DNA of 64,000 nucleotides, taken from NCBI RefSeq assembly GCF_000282595.1, contig NZ_AKIZ01000013.1:124001-188000 (forward strand). Reading direction: 5' to 3'. A program made the translations under genes and the position numbers. This stretch comes from Phyllobacterium sp. YR531 (lineage in GTDB: Bacteria; Pseudomonadota; Alphaproteobacteria; Rhizobiales; Rhizobiaceae). Positions 1 through 10,148 of the stretch are shown one piece after another. Numbering within the stretch: the stretch's first letter is position 1; each line of letters opens with the position of its first letter. The notes under the pieces are model-generated. The model was not told the DNA's origin. It made no database searches and saw only the letters and a program-made list of their open reading frames with translations.

Positions 1-1
1 G

Positions 2-1036
2 ACCTATGATGCGGCTATTTCCGGCTGGTTTGCCGAAGCATTGATGACGGAAACACCTTCGCGCCGCGCCATTGGCGGACATCTCCATTCTGTCATGCGT
101 TATGGTGAAAACCCGCATCAGTCCGCTGGCTTTTATCTTACCGGCGAAAAGCGCCCCGGCGTCGCCACTGCTACCCAGCTTCAGGGCAAGCAGCTTTCCT
201 ACAACAACATCAATGATACCGACGCGGCTTTCGAACTGGTGGCCGAGTTCGATCCTGAACGCACATCAGCCGTCGCAATCATCAAGCATGCCAATCCTTG
301 CGGCGTCGCTGAGGGGGCAACTCTCAAGGAGGCCTATCTCAAGGCGCTTGCTTGCGATCCTGTCTCGGCATTTGGCGGTATTGTCGCGCTCAATAAAACG
401 CTGGATGCGGATGCTGCGGAAGAAATCGTAAAGACCTTCACCGAGGTCATTATTGCTCCGGATGCTACGCCGGAAGCACAGGCCATCGTCGCTGCCAAGA
501 AAAACCTGCGCCTGCTCGTAACGGGCGGCCTGCCTGATCCGCGCGCAGGTGGTATCAGCGCCAAGACAGTTGCTGGTGGTATTCTCGTTCAGTCCCGCGA
601 CAGCGGCGTCGTCGATGATCTGGACTTGAAGGTCGTCACCAAACGCGCGCCGACCGAAGCCGAAATGTCTGATCTCAAGCTGGCCTTCCGCATCGCCAAG
701 CACGTGAAGTCCAACGCCATTGTCTATGTCAAGGATGGCGCGGCGGTCGGCATCGGCGCCGGTCAGATGAGCCGCGTTGACAGTGCCCGCATCGCTGCCC
801 GCAAGGCGGAAGATGCCGCCGAGGCTGCTGGGCAATCAACGCCGCTTACCAAGGGTTCTGTCGTCGCTTCCGACGCATTCTTCCCGTTTGCCGATGGCCT
901 GCTTTCAGCCGTTGCAGCGGGCGCCACGGCTGTCATCCAACCGGGCGGATCAATGCGCGATGATGACGTGATTGCCGCGGCCGACGAACATGGCATTGCC
1001 ATGGTCTTCACCGGCATGCGCCATTTCAGGCACTGA
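2..1036 (+). CDS. purH: Bifunctional AICAR transformylase/IMP cyclohydrolase, 3' part
   Basis: This is the C-terminal part of PurH, which performs the last two steps of IMP synthesis in the cytoplasm: formylation of AICAR by 10-formyl-THF, then ring closure. The reading frame is open from base 2, so the start and the N-terminal IMP cyclohydrolase domain lie outside the window. What is visible is mainly the transformylase: RYGENPHQ near the beginning, then [11 protein letters not shown] and [13 protein letters not shown], all typical of the family. The end reads GMRHFRH, the usual PurH C-terminus. The stop overlaps the 3' end of the convergent permease gene by 11 bases. Identification is firm; only the 5' boundary is artificial. 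Confidence 0.97.
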   Translation, partial: TYDAAISGWFAEALMTETPSRRAIGGHLHSVMRYGENPHQSAGFYLTGEKRPGVATATQLQGKQLSYNNINDTDAAFELVAEFDPERTSAVAIIKHANPCGVAEGATLKEAYLKALACDPVSAFGGIVALNKTLDADAAEEIVKTFTEVIIAPDATPEAQAIVAAKKNLRLLVTGGLPDPRAGGISAKTVAGGILVQSRDSGVVDDLDLKVVTKRAPTEAEMSDLKLAFRIAKHVKSNAIVYVKDGAAVGIGAGQMSRVDSARIAARKAEDAAEAAGQSTPLTKGSVVASDAFFPFADGLLSAVAAGATAVIQPGGSMRDDDVIAAADEHGIAMVFTGMRHFRH

Positions 1037-2387
1037 TTTTTGCGGCCGGGTATGGCGTCCTTGCGAGGATCGCCAGACCGACAAGCAGGAAGATAAGGAT
1101 CATCGCCATGCCAAGGCGTGGCGATCCACTTAATGCCGTGACTGTTGCCACCATGAAGGGCGCAAGGAAGCTCGTCGCCCTTCCCGACAACGCATAGAGG
1201 CCGAAGTAGCGGCCTGCCTCATCGGACGCGATGCTCCGCGCCATATAGGAGCGTGATGAAGCCTGAACCGGCCCGAACGCAATGCCTATAAGCAGGCCGA
1301 AGCCGATATAGGCTTTTTCCGCCGGTGTACCGAACAGGCTGCCGCTATCCGCGCCCGGCAATTGCAGCAATCCGAAAAGCGTATAGCCCGGCCCGGTCGA
1401 GACAATCCCCAGCGTTGCAATAATCAGCAGGACCAGCGAGACAACAACCACGACCTTTGAGCCGAGCAGCGTATCGAATTTGCTGGCGGCAAGGCATCCG
1501 AAAATAGCAACGACATTGAGTATGATGCCGAAAATGCCTATCTCGGTTGTTACCCACCCGAACATGGTTGCGGCAAAGGCACCGCCCAAGGCGATAAGCG
1601 CGTTAACGCCGTCCTGATAGATCATGCGCCCGACGAGAAACCGCACGATACCCGGCCTTTGCCTCGCCTCCCCTATGGTGGATTTGAGTTCGGCCAATCC
1701 TGCACGTACAGCCTTGCCAACCGGCAGTCCCTTCGTGCCATCAGGCGTGAAGAAGAACATCGGCAGGATGAAGACCAGATACCACAATGCCGACAAAGGA
1801 CCTGTCGCGCGGTCACCTTCGGAGAGGGTCGGGTCCAGCCCGAAAAGCGGATTGGCACCAAGCAGCGTCTTGCCGGTTTCCGGCGATGCCGCCAGAAAGG
1901 CCACGACAAAGATCAGCACGATCATGCCACCGAGATAGCCAAGACCCCATGCAATATTGGATATGCGGCCAATATCTTTTGGCGCAACAAGCCGCGGCAT
2001 CATGGAATCGTTGAACACGATGGAAAACTCAGCCGCGATCGATGCGAGAGAAAAGAAGATCAATGGTGCGATCAGGCCTGAACCCGGTTCAGCAAACCAC
2101 AACATGCAAAGCGACAGGATTTTGATAAGGGCAAAGAAACCGATCCAGGGTTTGCGCCGTCCCGTCTGATCGGCAATGGAACCAAGCACCGGCGATAATA
2201 TGGCGATGAACAAGCCTGATACCGCAATGCCATATCCCCATGCCGCCTGTCCCATCGCAGGGTCACTTACCATGCGCGAAACGAAATAAGGCCCGAAGAT
2301 GAAGGTGGTAACAACCGTGAAAAATGGCTGCGCCGCCCAGTCAAAAAACATCCAACCCCAGATGCCGCGTTTTGGTGCTTGTTGCAT
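1026..2387 (-). CDS. MFS permease, UMF1/Atg22-like family
   Basis: A 453-residue inner-membrane transporter with about 12 hydrophobic segments. The N-terminus ([19 protein letters not shown]) and the loop [13 protein letters not shown] after the third helix match the UMF1 branch of the major facilitator superfamily, which is related to the yeast vacuolar effluxer Atg22. The substrate cannot be told from sequence. It is convergent with purH and shares 11 bases with it. Upstream lies a palindromic repeat element that separates it from the glutamate dehydrogenase gene, so it is probably transcribed alone. Confidence 0.85.
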   Translation of the reverse strand: MQQAPKRGIWGWMFFDWAAQPFFTVVTTFIFGPYFVSRMVSDPAMGQAAWGYGIAVSGLFIAILSPVLGSIADQTGRRKPWIGFFALIKILSLCMLWFAEPGSGLIAPLIFFSLASIAAEFSIVFNDSMMPRLVAPKDIGRISNIAWGLGYLGGMIVLIFVVAFLAASPETGKTLLGANPLFGLDPTLSEGDRATGPLSALWYLVFILPMFFFTPDGTKGLPVGKAVRAGLAELKSTIGEARQRPGIVRFLVGRMIYQDGVNALIALGGAFAATMFGWVTTEIGIFGIILNVVAIFGCLAASKFDTLLGSKVVVVVSLVLLIIATLGIVSTGPGYTLFGLLQLPGADSGSLFGTPAEKAYIGFGLLIGIAFGPVQASSRSYMARSIASDEAGRYFGLYALSGRATSFLAPFMVATVTALSGSPRLGMAMILIFLLVGLAILARTPYPAAKISA

Positions 2388-2432
2388 GCAGACTCCATAT
2401 TCATGGGTACTGTAAGTCAGATAAACATTGCT

Positions 2433-2555
2433 GTGCGTGGTTCGACGGGGCTCACCATGAGGGAAGTTGAGGATCAGAAATCCGTTTTACAGAGGTAACT
2501 CTTTCTCCGCGAAGCACCTAACTTTCCTCATGGTGAGCCCCGTCGAACCACGCAC
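2433..2555. repeat. Dispersed palindromic repeat, copy 1
   Basis: The left arm begins GTGCGTGGTTCGACGGGGCT at 2433. The right arm ends with its reverse complement at 2555, giving arms of about 30 bases around a roughly 60-base centre. Related arms occur near 21501-21642 and 33239-33283, and a diverged one at 32099-32258. It lies between two genes transcribed on the minus strand. Size, intergenic position and palindromic form recall the Bru-RS repeats of Brucella, but identity was not tested. Confidence 0.8.
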
Positions 2556-2594
2556 GGCACTATCTGCCAAACACCTATTCGCTACTCATTCAGA

Positions 2595-5500
2595 TCACGA
2601 GAGATCAGACAATAACCCCGCAGCGACAGCCAGTCGCGACACGGTCAGATCACCTGTCTCGACAATGTTTGCCATGCGCTGACGCACCTCTTCGAGACGT
2701 GAACCACGGCTTGCCAGCCATTCTTTGGCCGGGTCGGATTTCTTCCCATGCTGGGTCAATGCTGCCACCGCAATACCGCGCCGCGCCTGACTGATCAGAT
2801 CGGTGGCGCGGGCAAGCGCCAGCCCATCATAGTAATCAGCCACGGAAACACCGCGAGCAGCATCTTCGATACGCCCGATTCGGAAGGCTTCGGAAATGTC
2901 GAAATAGGCCTTTGCTGCTCCAGTAATATCGACATTGGCGGCCTGCGCCACCGCAGCGATATCTGGAATGATCGGAGCAATTTCCAGACGCGCCATCTGC
3001 TCGGCCAAGCCCTGCGGTGCGCCAAGCGCCACATTGTTGGTCGTGTCCTCGCGGATAAGTGCTGTCATGGTCGCTGGCAGGAGCTTGTCGAGACGTGGCA
3101 GCAACGCATTGCGCGCCGCCTTTATTTCAGCAATTGCCGCACCAAGATCGGTATTTTTGCTATTGCGCAATACCCAAGCCGTCGTCCAGTTCAACATCTG
3201 CGCAACCTTGGCGTAGAGCCCGTTCTGAACATCACCCGGCATTGTATTGTCCAGCCGGTCAATTGCATCGAACAAACCGTCCACCTCAAAGCCATCACGG
3301 ACGATAATATAGGCGCGGACTATTTCCGGTCCCGATTGTCCCGTCAGGTCCGAAAGCCTGCTGACGAATGTCGGCCCGCCCCTGTTGATTACGTCATTGG
3401 CAAGCTGGGTTGCAATGATTTCACGGCGAAGACGATGGCTGCGAAGTTCGTCCGCAAACCCCTCTTTCATCTGAATGGGGAAATATTCCATCAGTTCGCG
3501 CTCGAAATAGGGATCATCCGGCAGATCGCTCGCCAGAAGCTGATCCGACAGAACGATCTTGGCATAGGCCAGAAGCACGCCAAGCTCGGCGCGGGTCAGC
3601 GGAATGCCTTCAATCTGGCGCTCCTGCAATGCCTTGTCATCCGGCAGGGTCTCTACCTTGCGGTTAAGCAGCTTCTGCGTTTCAAGGTCGCTGATAAAAC
3701 GCGCCTGATAGGCAAGGTCGGCAACACCGCGTCTTTGCGCAAGCGAAAGCGCAAGTGTTTGCAGATAGTTGTTGCGCAGGACGAGCGCGCCAACTTCTTC
3801 GGTCATTGATTCCAGCACCTTGTCACGCTTGTCGCGTTTCAGCTTGCCACTGCGCATGGCCTGAGCCAAAGCAATCTTGATATTGACCTCAACGTCAGAC
3901 GTATTGACGCCAGCCGAATTATCAATGGCGTCGGAATTACACCTGCCACCCAGAAGGCCGAATTCTATACGCGCTTTCTGCGTCACGCCGAGATTTGCAC
4001 CTTCACCGATTACCTTTGCCCGCACATCGCTGCCGGTAATACGGATGGCATCATTGGAGCGATCACCAGCCTCCGCATCGGTTTCGAGCGAAGAACGGAT
4101 ATACGTGCCGATACCGCCAAACCACAGAAGATCGACGGGCGCTTTGAGAATTGCCGTCATGATCTCGAATGGCGTTGCAGTTGTCTTGCTTAGGCCTATC
4201 GCCTTTGCCGCTTCTTTCGATAGCGTGATCGACTTCTGCGAGCGTGAGAAGACACCGCCACCTGCGGAAATCTTCGACTTGTCGAAGTCCTGCCAGCTGG
4301 AACGCGGAAGGTCGAACAGACGCTGCCGCTCTTTCAATGTGGACTTCACATTGGGTTCAGGGTCGATGAAGATATCGCGATGGTCAAAAGCCGCGATCAG
4401 CTTGGTCTGTGGCGACAACAGCATGCCATTGCCGAACACATCGCCGGACATGTCGCCCACACCAACAGCGGTGAATGGCGTCGTCTGGATATCAGTTCCG
4501 ATCTCTCGGAAATGACGTTTGACGGCCTCCCAGGCACCGCGAGCGGTAATGCCCATTTTCTTGTGGTCATAACCAACCGAGCCGCCAGAAGCGAAAGCAT
4601 CGTCCAGCCAGAAATCATGGGCCTGACTGATGGCGTTGGCCGTATCCGAGAATGTGGCTGTGCCCTTATCCGCAGCGACGACGAAATAGGGGTCGTCACC
4701 ATCAAGCCGGATGACATTCTCGGGCGGAACAATATTCTCCCCGTGCAGATTGTCCGTCACAGACAGCAACGTGGAAATGAAAGTGATATAGGCGGCGCGA
4801 CCTGCTTCGAAAATCGCATTCCGGTCGGTGCCTGTCGGAAGCCGCTTCGGATAGAAGCCGCCCTTCGCGCCCACTGGCACGATAACGGCATTCTTCACCT
4901 GCTGAGCCTTGACCAGACCCAGAACCTCGGTGCGATAATCCTGCGCTCGATCCGACCAGCGCAGACCACCACGCGCAACAGGGCCAAAACGCAGATGTAC
5001 GCCCTCGACCTCGGGACCATAAACGAAAATTTCGCGATATGGACGCGGTGCAGGCAATTCGTCCAAAGCCCGCGGGTCTAGCTTGAAGGCCAGTGTAATA
5101 CGCTCGCTGCCATCCTCTTCCGGGGCAAAGGCGTTGGTGCGCAAAGTCGATTCGATAAGGTTAAGGAAGCGGCGGAGAATGCGGTCGTCATCGAGACTCG
5201 GCACACCTTGCAACGCTTCCTCGATCTTCGCGCGTAGCTTCTGCTGTGCAGTTTGCGACTTCGCCTCTCCCGCCTTGTTCCTTGCCGGATTGAGGCGTTG
5301 GTCGAACAGATCGAAAATCTGCTTTGCTATTGCCGGATAGCGGTTCAGCGTCGCGGCAATGAAATCCTGCGAATAGGGAATACCCGCCTGCTGCAGATAA
5401 CGGCCATAGGCACGCAGAATGATAATCTGCCGCGATGCAAGCTGACCCGTAAGCGCCAGTGCATTATAGCCGTCATTGTCCGAAGCACCGTTCCAGATAC

Positions 5501-7388
5501 TGCGGAAAACTTCCTCGAACAGGTCGCCATCATCGGCAAGACCGATGGGAGTTCCAGACGTACTGGTCAGCTCCATGTCATGCACGAAAAGCGGGCTGCC
5601 ATCTGCCGCCGGCAGAGCAAATGTCTGCTCGCTGATAACGCGGAAGCCCATATTTTCCAGTAAAGGAACGCGCTGCGAAAGCGCAACCGCCGAGCCGTAA
5701 TGATAAATCTTCAGGGATGCGGCACCCGGACCGTCAGTGTGATGGCGATAAAAATCGACAAAGAGGGGATTATTGCGTGTCAGACCTGCAATACGTCCGG
5801 CATCGACCAGCGCCTCGTCAGGCGAAAAGTTTTCGCGGTAACTGTCAGGGAAAGCGGCAGCAAGCGCCGTGAATTCCGCCGAGCCGGTGCGGTCGCCAAC
5901 TTCTGCGACAGCATCCTCCCAAGTGCGGACAATGGCGCGGACATTCTCTTCAAGCGCCTCACGCTTGACCTTGGGGAAATCATTCTCCGCATGGCCTATA
6001 ATGAAATGCACGCGGGCGAGATTTCCTTCCGGAAACGCCGGATAATAGGCTGATACGTGTCCATCATAGACCGAAGCGAAATACGATCCCATCTTCTCCC
6101 GTACAACGGAATCGTAACGCTCGCGCGGAACATAGACGATGATCGAAGCAAACCGGCCGAATGGATCAATGCGCGGCAGGACACGCACACGCGGGCGCTC
6201 GCCCAAGGCGAGGATGATCTCGGCATTGCGCGTCAATGTCTTGACGTCAATCTGGAAAAGATCGTCGCGAGGATAGCCCTCCAGAACCTTGATGAGCTGC
6301 TTGCCGGAATGATCTTCGCGGTTGAAGCCAAGACGGCTGATGACACTCTCGGTCTTTGAGCGGAGATAAGGAATTTTCAGCACTGAACGTGTATAAGCGC
6401 CCGACGTAAACAGGCCGACAAACCGCAGCTCGCCGCTGACTTTCCCTGCCGCGTCATAAGTTTTAACGCCGATATAATCCATATAGCCGCGACGATGCAC
6501 CAGCGACTTGGTATTGGCCTTGGTGACGATCAGAGGCTCTGGCCCTGTAAGAAACGCGATAATCTGCGGCGTTGTCGTCACGCCCTGATTGCCACGCTTG
6601 AGAACGCGCACATCGGGATCGCGCAGAATGCCGAGACCGGGCTTGCCCGAACGTTCAAGCTCACCCTGATTGCCATCGCCCTGATAGTCATACTCACGGA
6701 CGCCAAGGAAGGTGAAATTATTGTCACGCAGCCATTCAAGGAATTCCACCGCTTCATCTGCGGCAGCTTTCTTCATTGGTGTTTTGCCGGACTTGTAGGC
6801 CTCAATGGCATCATCAAGACGGGCAGACATTGCCGCGCGATCATTGACAGCTTCGCGGACCTGTTTGAGCACAAGATTAAGCGCTGCCAGCATGATTTCA
6901 CGCGAGGGAGCATCCAGCGCAGGCACATGGATCTGCATCACGGAAACGCGTGCTTCATCTTTCCCGGGCTTATCGGGACCGGCTGCACCGATGACCGCGC
7001 CGCTCTTTTTATCTATATCCATCACCGGGTGCAGCACCAGATAGACTGAACTGACGCGTTCGCTGATCTCGCCCAGAACCGAGTCGAGCAGGAATGGCAT
7101 ATTGTCGTTGATGAGGGTAACAACGGTTATCGGTCTGCCATCGCGGGAGATTGCACTGCCATCGGAAAGATCGATCAGCGGCTTGCCCGATTTGAACCGG
7201 CTAAGCGCATCTTCGGCAAGCTTGGCGGAAGCGCTCAGCGCTCCAGCATCATAGACCGCCAAATCCTCTTCTGGAGCGCGCGCAAACAGCAGTTCCTCGA
7301 AGAGCCGGACCTTGGTTTTTGTGGTTGCAGTCTTTGTGGCTTTTGTCGCCGGTTTGGCTTTCTTCTCGGAATTTTTGCTGGAAACCAT
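2595..7388 (-). CDS. gdhB: NAD-specific glutamate dehydrogenase, large (about 180 kDa) type
   Basis: A 1597-residue enzyme that oxidises glutamate to 2-oxoglutarate and ammonia with NAD, feeding amino-acid carbon into the TCA cycle. Length and sequence fit the large GDH class known from Streptomyces, Pseudomonas and Caulobacter. The N-terminal half carries ACT-like regulatory regions. The catalytic core is marked by GPVARGGLRWSDRAQDYRTE and PVGAKGGFYPKRLP, and the nucleotide-binding part by VKVIGEGANLGVTQ-like sequence. The start was set at 7388 because AGGGGGGA lies just upstream; a longer in-frame reading of 34 residues has no such site. The N-terminus is a Lys/Ala/Thr-rich tail. The gene symbol follows usage in other bacteria and is not certain here. 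Confidence 0.95.
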   Translation of the reverse strand: MVSSKNSEKKAKPATKATKTATTKTKVRLFEELLFARAPEEDLAVYDAGALSASAKLAEDALSRFKSGKPLIDLSDGSAISRDGRPITVVTLINDNMPFLLDSVLGEISERVSSVYLVLHPVMDIDKKSGAVIGAAGPDKPGKDEARVSVMQIHVPALDAPSREIMLAALNLVLKQVREAVNDRAAMSARLDDAIEAYKSGKTPMKKAAADEAVEFLEWLRDNNFTFLGVREYDYQGDGNQGELERSGKPGLGILRDPDVRVLKRGNQGVTTTPQIIAFLTGPEPLIVTKANTKSLVHRRGYMDYIGVKTYDAAGKVSGELRFVGLFTSGAYTRSVLKIPYLRSKTESVISRLGFNREDHSGKQLIKVLEGYPRDDLFQIDVKTLTRNAEIILALGERPRVRVLPRIDPFGRFASIIVYVPRERYDSVVREKMGSYFASVYDGHVSAYYPAFPEGNLARVHFIIGHAENDFPKVKREALEENVRAIVRTWEDAVAEVGDRTGSAEFTALAAAFPDSYRENFSPDEALVDAGRIAGLTRNNPLFVDFYRHHTDGPGAASLKIYHYGSAVALSQRVPLLENMGFRVISEQTFALPAADGSPLFVHDMELTSTSGTPIGLADDGDLFEEVFRSIWNGASDNDGYNALALTGQLASRQIIILRAYGRYLQQAGIPYSQDFIAATLNRYPAIAKQIFDLFDQRLNPARNKAGEAKSQTAQQKLRAKIEEALQGVPSLDDDRILRRFLNLIESTLRTNAFAPEEDGSERITLAFKLDPRALDELPAPRPYREIFVYGPEVEGVHLRFGPVARGGLRWSDRAQDYRTEVLGLVKAQQVKNAVIVPVGAKGGFYPKRLPTGTDRNAIFEAGRAAYITFISTLLSVTDNLHGENIVPPENVIRLDGDDPYFVVAADKGTATFSDTANAISQAHDFWLDDAFASGGSVGYDHKKMGITARGAWEAVKRHFREIGTDIQTTPFTAVGVGDMSGDVFGNGMLLSPQTKLIAAFDHRDIFIDPEPNVKSTLKERQRLFDLPRSSWQDFDKSKISAGGGVFSRSQKSITLSKEAAKAIGLSKTTATPFEIMTAILKAPVDLLWFGGIGTYIRSSLETDAEAGDRSNDAIRITGSDVRAKVIGEGANLGVTQKARIEFGLLGGRCNSDAIDNSAGVNTSDVEVNIKIALAQAMRSGKLKRDKRDKVLESMTEEVGALVLRNNYLQTLALSLAQRRGVADLAYQARFISDLETQKLLNRKVETLPDDKALQERQIEGIPLTRAELGVLLAYAKIVLSDQLLASDLPDDPYFERELMEYFPIQMKEGFADELRSHRLRREIIATQLANDVINRGGPTFVSRLSDLTGQSGPEIVRAYIIVRDGFEVDGLFDAIDRLDNTMPGDVQNGLYAKVAQMLNWTTAWVLRNSKNTDLGAAIAEIKAARNALLPRLDKLLPATMTALIREDTTNNVALGAPQGLAEQMARLEIAPIIPDIAAVAQAANVDITGAAKAYFDISEAFRIGRIEDAARGVSVADYYDGLALARATDLISQARRGIAVAALTQHGKKSDPAKEWLASRGSRLEEVRQRMANIVETGDLTVSRLAVAAGLLSDLS

Positions 7389-7495
7389 AAAATATCCCCC
7401 CTGAATCCTCAAAACTGACCGATCATAGCCATTAAATAAGGCTTTTCGACCCCAAATTGCACGTGGACGTGAAAATAGCGTGACACGCAAGAAAA

Positions 7496-8128
7496 TTACA
7501 ATTCGACGAGATGATCATCGAGTTCATTGATGTCTCCGGGGCTGACGGGGAAATGTTCCTCCAGCAGCAATCCGGCTTTTTCTATCGCCAGCAGGAAACC
7601 GGACGCGAGTTCGCCTTTTTTGGCATGGTGGGTTAGCAAACTTACAATTCCATTCCACTCGTCCTGGTGTACTTTGGCATTGATTCCCGCATCGGCAATC
7701 ACTTCGGCATATTGTTCTGCCAGCGAAACGAAAAGCAGTATCCCGGTACGCTCGCTCGTCAGATGAACATTGCGTGCAAGAAATTGCTGAACCGCATTCT
7801 GATGTGCCCGGCGATATCGAACACGCCGCGGCACAAGCAGCATTGTCACTCCCGGCATCAGCCACAGTAAAAGTATCGCAGTCAGGAAGGCTGCCAGAAT
7901 TGCCAGCCCGAAAGTCGGAAGCGGGATCGTGAACCAATACCAATGTGCTGCCAGCGCTACGATGACGCTCGCGAGCAGAATTCCGCAGGCGGCTGCAAAA
8001 CCGGCCACAAAGAAATAGCTGTCGCTCCGCCGCGCCACCACCGCATATATTTCGCCGCTGGTACGGCTTTCAGCTGCGCGGATAGCCTCAGCGACACGTT
8101 TATGATCATCATTCGTAATCAGTGACAT
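7496..8128 (-). CDS. TPM-domain membrane protein
   Basis: A 210-residue protein with a TPM (TLP18.3/Psb32/MOLO-1) domain. The N-terminal part (residues 1-35) resembles the beginning of a TPM fold (RTSGEIYAVVARRSDSY). Two membrane segments follow at about 38-60 and 70-95, then a second conserved part containing ILLFVSLAEQYAEVIAD. It is the third gene of a lemA-TPM-TPM operon, with the ATG two bases after the upstream stop. Proteins of this group are linked to envelope maintenance; no enzymatic function can be stated from sequence. Confidence 0.8.
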   Translation of the reverse strand: MSLITNDDHKRVAEAIRAAESRTSGEIYAVVARRSDSYFFVAGFAAACGILLASVIVALAAHWYWFTIPLPTFGLAILAAFLTAILLLWLMPGVTMLLVPRRVRYRRAHQNAVQQFLARNVHLTSERTGILLFVSLAEQYAEVIADAGINAKVHQDEWNGIVSLLTHHAKKGELASGFLLAIEKAGLLLEEHFPVSPGDINELDDHLVEL

Positions 8129-8130
8129 GG

Positions 8131-8973
8131 CTACCAGCTCCCCGATGCGCCGCCGCCGCCGGAAGAACCGCCGCCGCCCGAAAATCCACCACCGCCGCCT
8201 CCACCAGACGACCAGCCACCACCGCCGGAGGACCAGCCGCCGCTATTGCTGCCACTGCCGCCCTTTTTTGGCCTTGTGTCGATATTCATCCCCAGCCAGC
8301 GATATTGTCCTGGCCCGATCTTCTGCCCGAAAATCGGCGCGAGAACCGCTATGCCGAACCCGCCGAAGAAGATGATCACCCAAATGGTGATGAAGATCAC
8401 CATGAACCAGTCAACCTCGCTGCCCGGCTCTTTTATATTGCGCTTGGCGCGCGCTTCCAGCTCTGCAGCATCGCCGGAGAGCACGCTCAGTATGTCGTCC
8501 ACCCCCCGCGATATGCCGCCGGAATAGTCGCCCGAGCGAAACCCCGGAATGATGGCGTTTTCAATGATGAGTTTTGACAAAAGATCAGTCAGCGTGCCTT
8601 CAAGTCCATAGCCAACCTCGATGCGCACCTTGCGATCATTGGGGGCGACCACCAGAAGAACACCATTGTTTTCCTGCTGCTGTCCAAGCGCCCAGCTGCG
8701 GTAGAGCCGATTCGAATATGGCTCTATCGCTTCACCATCCAGATCCGGCACCGTTACCACAACCACCTGATCGGAGGATTTTGCCTCGAAAGCCTCGAGC
8801 TTTTGCGTAATTGCCTGACGTGTCGCCGCATCGATAACATTGGCACCGTCCACGACACGGCCCGTCAATGCCGGCAACTCTGCAGCAAACGCATGAACAG
8901 AGAAGACAGCGAGCATCACCAAAGTCAGCCAAAAGCGGCTGACACCGGCAGCTATTGGATGCAGTGCTTTCAC
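8131..8973 (-). CDS. Exported TPM-domain protein with Gly/Ser-rich tail (YgcG-like)
   Basis: A 280-residue protein with an N-terminal signal peptide (cleavage probably after HAFA, about residue 30), a periplasmic TPM domain (about 35-160, with GRVVDGANVID and VGYGLEGTLTD), one membrane helix (about 192-215), and a C-terminal tail of glycine, serine and tryptophan repeats. This matches the YgcG group, normally found beside lemA as here. The start is a GTG nine bases after the lemA stop, which suggests translational coupling. The low-complexity tail is typical of the family. Function in the envelope is not established. Confidence 0.85.
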   Translation of the reverse strand: MKALHPIAAGVSRFWLTLVMLAVFSVHAFAAELPALTGRVVDGANVIDAATRQAITQKLEAFEAKSSDQVVVVTVPDLDGEAIEPYSNRLYRSWALGQQQENNGVLLVVAPNDRKVRIEVGYGLEGTLTDLLSKLIIENAIIPGFRSGDYSGGISRGVDDILSVLSGDAAELEARAKRNIKEPGSEVDWFMVIFITIWVIIFFGGFGIAVLAPIFGQKIGPGQYRWLGMNIDTRPKKGGSGSNSGGWSSGGGGWSSGGGGGGGFSGGGGSSGGGGASGSW

Positions 8974-8982
8974 ATCAAATGC

Positions 8983-9609
8983 CTAGAACTTCACCTGCGG
9001 CGTCTGCTTGGCTGATTCTTCGATATTGAATGTCTGGTAAGGCTCATTGCCTGTGAACCAGATCCACGCCCAGATCATGGTCGGCATGGTTTTCAGTGCT
9101 GTATTATAGACCCTCACCGCCTCGATATAATCGCGGCGCGCCACGGCAATGCGGTTTTCCGTGCCCTCTAGTTGCGACTGCAAGGCGAGGAAGTTCTGGT
9201 TGGACTTCAAATCCGGATAATTCTCGACCACAGCCAGCAATCGCGACAGGGCGCCAGTCAACTGCGCCTGATTCTCCTGAAACACCTTCATTGCATTGGG
9301 GTCAGTCAATGTTTCAGGCGAAACCTGTACGGAAGTCGCCTTGGCACGCGCTTCAACTACCGATGTCAGCACGTCTTTTTCCTGTGCTGCATAACCTTTG
9401 ACGGTTTCAACCAGATTGGGAATAAGGTCTGCACGGCGCTGATATTGGTTCAGAACCTCGCTCCATGCCGCCTTGGCGCGCTCTTCATTGGTTGGGATCG
9501 TGTTGAATCCGCAAGCTGATAGCAGCGGGACAAGCAAGGTCAGCGCAAGAACAGAAAGTACGCGGCTCGAGGGCCAGCGGCGCCCGGTTGAAAAAATGGT
9601 GGTCTGCAT
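8983..9609 (-). CDS. lemA: LemA family lipoprotein
   Basis: A 208-residue LemA-type protein. The N-terminus has a signal sequence ending in a lipobox, LLSAC (Cys about residue 33), so it is probably an inner-membrane lipoprotein; many LemA proteins are instead anchored by a helix. The helical LemA domain follows: WSEVLNQYQRRADLIPNLVETVKGY and LTGALSRLLAVVENYPDLKSN-type motifs are diagnostic. It is first in the operon with the two TPM proteins, preceded by GGAGAG. LemA-TPM operons are widespread, and the molecular role is unknown. Confidence 0.92.
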   Translation of the reverse strand: MQTTIFSTGRRWPSSRVLSVLALTLLVPLLSACGFNTIPTNEERAKAAWSEVLNQYQRRADLIPNLVETVKGYAAQEKDVLTSVVEARAKATSVQVSPETLTDPNAMKVFQENQAQLTGALSRLLAVVENYPDLKSNQNFLALQSQLEGTENRIAVARRDYIEAVRVYNTALKTMPTMIWAWIWFTGNEPYQTFNIEESAKQTPQVKF

Positions 9610-9644
9610 AATCCGCTCTCCAGTTTTCTACTCGTCCCATCCGG

Positions 9645-9814
9645 CTAGTGGCCTGATTCTAACATTCGTATCCCATTTCGATTAGGCTCACACGACGAAT
9701 TTTAGAATCAAAAGGACCACTAGCAAGTATATACTTCTAGTGGAGTTTACGAGTTTGACATTTGCCCACAGCTTGCGACCGGAAGAGATGCAAATGTCAA
9801 ATTCACTCCACTAG
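9645..9814. repeat. Two adjacent intergenic palindromes
   Basis: The first palindrome runs 9645-9723, with CTAGTGG and CCACTAG at its ends and GATTCTAA/TTAGAATC inside. The second runs 9737-9814, with outer arms CTAGTGGAGT/ACTCCACTAG and inner arms TTTGACATTTGC/GCAAATGTCAAA. Both ends share the CTAGTGG motif, so the two units look like one family placed side by side. They fill most of the gap between lemA and the small membrane-protein gene. Size and symmetry resemble a Bru-RS- or MITE-like element, and no coding potential is visible. Confidence 0.75.
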
Positions 9815-9899
9815 TGCCGAATATGCGCGAGCCTAGCTATTTTTTATTCCAAAAGGAACCGGCAAAGCGCTATGCTGGACGCGAAGCAATGGGGCCACC

Positions 9900-10148
9900 A
9901 TGACAGGCAGCAACAGAGACGATCGGCAAGACAAGGAAGCGCAGCGCATACTGCAACGTGTGGGCGACGAAAATGTTTCGAGCGGGCTTTCCTTTACTGA
10001 CCGTACGAAAGGCCATTTTTCCGCCAAGGATACTGATGCAGCGGATCCTATCGAGGTTCTCGGCACGCGTATCGGCAGGGGCTTGGGATTGCTTGTCGTC
10101 ATCGCCATGTTTATCTGGTTCGTGATTTCCTTCTTCGGCCTGGGTTAG
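9900..10148 (+). CDS. Small single-pass membrane protein, unknown function
   Basis: An 82-residue protein. The first 55 residues are hydrophilic and charged (DDRQDKEAQRILQRV), and one membrane helix occupies about residues 60-80 (LGLLVVIAMFIWFVISFF). No known domain is recognised. The segment GRGLGLLVV loosely recalls the beginning of AtpI-like helices, but the protein is too short for that. Codon use is like that of its neighbours. A 16-bp perfect palindrome (10146-10161, centre TCCGGA) covers the stop region but has no T-run. Confidence 0.6.
   Translation: MTGSNRDDRQDKEAQRILQRVGDENVSSGLSFTDRTKGHFSAKDTDAADPIEVLGTRIGRGLGLLVVIAMFIWFVISFFGLG

Noticed and set aside
2433-2555. CRISPR or insertion sequence
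   Set aside because: Only paired inverted arms, no regularly spaced direct repeats, and no transposase reading frame near any of the copies.
2748-3809. Long plus-strand open frame (353 codons) inside the glutamate dehydrogenase gene
   Set aside because: It is antisense to a well-conserved coding region, has low-complexity, Cys/His/Arg-rich composition typical of shadow frames, and no ribosome binding site.
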